DNA of 64,000 nt from Candidatus Arcticimaribacter forsetii. GTDB lineage: Bacteria; Bacteroidota; Bacteroidia; Flavobacteriales; Flavobacteriaceae. The stretch spans positions 1,849,501 to 1,913,500 of the forward strand of contig NZ_OU342399.1 of NCBI RefSeq assembly GCF_910589745.1, written 5' to 3'. This document shows, one piece after another, positions 62,159 to 64,000 of the stretch (positions are counted from its first letter, which is position 1; each line of letters starts with the position of its first letter). The notes under the pieces were generated by a model. The model had not been told where the DNA came from and searched no databases. It saw only the letters and a program-made list of their open reading frames with translations. A program made the translations under genes and the position numbers.

Positions 62159-64000
62159 TTATTTAGTTTTTTCTAAAAAATGTTCAAATATCATAACCAT
62201 TGCCATGGTGTCTAATTCACAATACTTCAATAATGACTTTCTAATACTCTCTTTTAAATTTTGATCTAAATCACCAAATTGAAGATATGCGTACGCTGTC
62301 ATAGCGGCACCACCATCATTAATTGTACTAAATGATAAATTTTCTCCGTTTAGATAACCTACATAATCATCATTTATATTTGAGAAAACTGGAGGTAAAC
62401 TTTTATAGGGATCCAATTCCTTATCATTTAACCATGAATGATTAGAAAAGTTTTTAGATGGAATTTGATTTGTACCATAAATTGGTTTCGAATACTTAGT
62501 TTTTAGAAATGAAGAATCATTGATCACCGATGGTAAAATATATTTTATACTGTTTGAACCTTTAGAATATGGAGAATAATAAAGAGAAACAATTAATTTA
62601 TACAAATCAACCATATTGTTCTTTGTAGGTTTCCACTCTCCTCTATTACCTCTTGTAGGTTGAGAAATCTCTTTAATAAAATCAATTAATTCATTTCTAT
62701 CTGGAACCTCAATAGAAGACTCATTAATTAATTGAGTGTAAATTTTATTGAGTATGGTATTTTCATGATTATGATACCTAAATATCGTTCCTTTCAAATT
62801 TGGAGAAAACTCATTCTTTAATGATCTAATAAAACTATAATTAGGGAACTCTGGATTGGTGTTTAAATATTCTCCTTTATGTTCAATTTTATCATCATCA
62901 TAAAGGTGGTAGGAATATTGAAAAGCAACTGATTCATAAGGTGATCTATTTTTATGAAATGGTATAGCCACTCCACTAGTTTCAAAATCAATAAAATGAT
63001 ATGGTTTTTCTAATCCTTGTATAACATCACTCAAATATTCATGATAGTAAGGAGTATTATCCCTCTCTTTATCTTTTTTTATCTGAATGTATTGTCTGAA
63101 TGAAGTCGACATTCCATTTTCATCCTCAACTTCATTATCAATATATTCTTCTTCGTTGACTTGATCGATTAAAAAATTCCCTTTATCAGTCTCTTTTTTT
63201 GTAGCTCTCCAAATCCTTTCAACCAAGTTAGATTCTTCATCGAGATTGTAACCAGAATTTTTAAAACATTCGTGAAATCCACTTTTCAATCCAAAAAAGG
63301 AATCATTTCTGTATTGACACTTGAAACAATCATGATCTATTTTTTTCCAATCTCTAATCTTCTGTTTGTATAATTTTGAAAGATACTCAATATGATTTTC
63401 AAAACTATTTTTTCCTATTTTCTCCTTCTCAATGAAATCACAGACTTGATCTACATTGATGACTTTTAAGGGTAATTTTCCAAGCTCAGTAATATTTAAG
63501 TCACCGCTTACCTCAACAGATTTTCTTCCATTTTTATTACTGATTTTAAAATACTGATTTAAACCGTCAATAGAAGTTTTCGAAAGTTTATCTGCCAAAA
63601 CAAGGTGAGTATTTATTTTCATTGAAGGAAATAGATTCCGAACAACATATCTTTGAAAGGCTATATCATAAAGATAAAACTTCCAATTAGGATCAATTTT
63701 CCTTTTACCCTCATTTTCTCCTCTTTTATACTCTTTTATAAATACCTTAAATTCTTGGTCATCCACACTTTCATACCCCCAAGACTTTGATTTTACCTCG
63801 TAAATATCGATTTCATTACCCTTCTTTTGGAGAAGATCAACCCTAACAAAAAGATTATTGAATAAAAAAGCAGGTTCAGCAATTGAAACTTCTTCATTTT
63901 CTAATTTGTGATTAGTCAACTTGACAGATTCAACATAATCTAGACTTTCAACAGTTATGTCATCGATATATGGATTATCAGAAATTAAAAATTTTGCTAA
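62159..64000 (-). CDS. DUF2779-type protein, putative Cas4-like plus DEDD nuclease (cut by window edge)
   Basis: The frame is open to the right edge (at least 613 residues), so an internal TTG near 63919 is not the start. The first third has FVRVDLLQKKGNEIDIYEVK, an Asp-x(n)-Glu-x-Lys pattern as in Cas4/PD-(D/E)XK nucleases, with later Cys (CFKCQYR and HECFKN) that could bind Fe-S. The C-terminal part starts with HFIDFETSG and ends with YCELDTMAMVMIFE, an RNase-H-like DEDD exonuclease pattern known as DUF2779. Function in cells is not known. Confidence 0.7.
   Translation of the reverse strand, partial: LAKFLISDNPYIDDITVESLDYVESVKLTNHKLENEEVSIAEPAFLFNNLFVRVDLLQKKGNEIDIYEVKSKSWGYESVDDQEFKVFIKEYKRGENEGKRKIDPNWKFYLYDIAFQRYVVRNLFPSMKINTHLVLADKLSKTSIDGLNQYFKISNKNGRKSVEVSGDLNITELGKLPLKVINVDQVCDFIEKEKIGKNSFENHIEYLSKLYKQKIRDWKKIDHDCFKCQYRNDSFFGLKSGFHECFKNSGYNLDEESNLVERIWRATKKETDKGNFLIDQVNEEEYIDNEVEDENGMSTSFRQYIQIKKDKERDNTPYYHEYLSDVIQGLEKPYHFIDFETSGVAIPFHKNRSPYESVAFQYSYHLYDDDKIEHKGEYLNTNPEFPNYSFIRSLKNEFSPNLKGTIFRYHNHENTILNKIYTQLINESSIEVPDRNELIDFIKEISQPTRGNRGEWKPTKNNMVDLYKLIVSLYYSPYSKGSNSIKYILPSVINDSSFLKTKYSKPIYGTNQIPSKNFSNHSWLNDKELDPYKSLPPVFSNINDDYVGYLNGENLSFSTINDGGAAMTAYAYLQFGDLDQNLKESIRKSLLKYCELDTMAMVMIFEHFLEKTK

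Overview
The window looks like a chromosomal segment of a low-GC marine-type Flavobacteriaceae (phylum Bacteroidota). Three lines of evidence support this: the gldK-gldL-gldM-gldN type IX secretion/gliding motor genes, promoters of the Bacteroidota form (TTTG, about 20 bp, TAnnTTTG) upstream of topA, miaB and tRNA-Phe, and family-specific proteins such as the GYDIA-type GHMP kinase and the HYC_CC_PP protein. I do not assign a genus.

From 1 to about 50.2 kb the window is ordinary, densely packed core genome. In order it holds: an ABC-F ATPase (cut by the window edge) and an FAD oxidoreductase; gldKLMN, a ligand-less arginase-fold protein and topA, all on the minus strand; an acyl-CoA dehydrogenase; miaB, a sigma-54 activator, lptE, a TPR-like gene and secG; groES-groEL; a metal-handling cluster on the minus strand (HMA/MauE-like membrane protein, HYC_CC_PP protein, TonB receptor, secreted HMA protein); a GAF-type methionine sulfoxide reductase and purH; the rod-shape operon mreB-mreC-mreD-mrdA-rodA; an orphan oligopeptide permease with a tail-specific protease; surE, a small membrane protein, lpxB and a stump of comEC; a peptide-use operon (DPP-IV-like peptidase, POT transporter, thioredoxin); HMG-CoA reductase and GYDIA kinase of the mevalonate route; and PpiD, a CorC-like protein, LptC, a TPR protein, an outer-membrane barrel protein and type III pantothenate kinase.

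At 50,097 a tRNA-Phe(GAA) gene opens an accessory region that runs to the window end. Its 3' end is repeated twice downstream (56,266 and 57,629), and each of the three copies is followed within a few bases by a different intrinsic terminator. I read this as successive integrations at the tRNA. Element 1 (50,149-56,278) has a full tyrosine recombinase, matching arm-type repeats at both ends, an excisionase-like HTH protein and cargo of mostly unknown genes, including a predicted PD-(D/E)XK nuclease behind a truncated ParB-domain gene. Element 2 (56,279-57,651) carries one lipoprotein gene and no recombinase. Past 57,651 there is a decayed element start: terminator, three short direct repeats, an apparent integrase N-terminal stub and the C-terminal end of a DNA methyltransferase. 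Beyond that come lipoprotein, zinc-ribbon/polyserine and YidD genes, a GIY-YIG-like protein, other unknowns and a DUF2779-type two-domain putative nuclease cut by the window edge.

Two links tie the accessory parts together. One is a paralogous pair of uncharacterised proteins (54,014-54,427 and 61,711-62,118). The other is a roughly 170-bp repeat (55,132-55,300 and 61,256-61,426) that encodes the same C-terminal residues for two otherwise different small proteins. These, and the tandem integration structure, are the least explained parts of the window.
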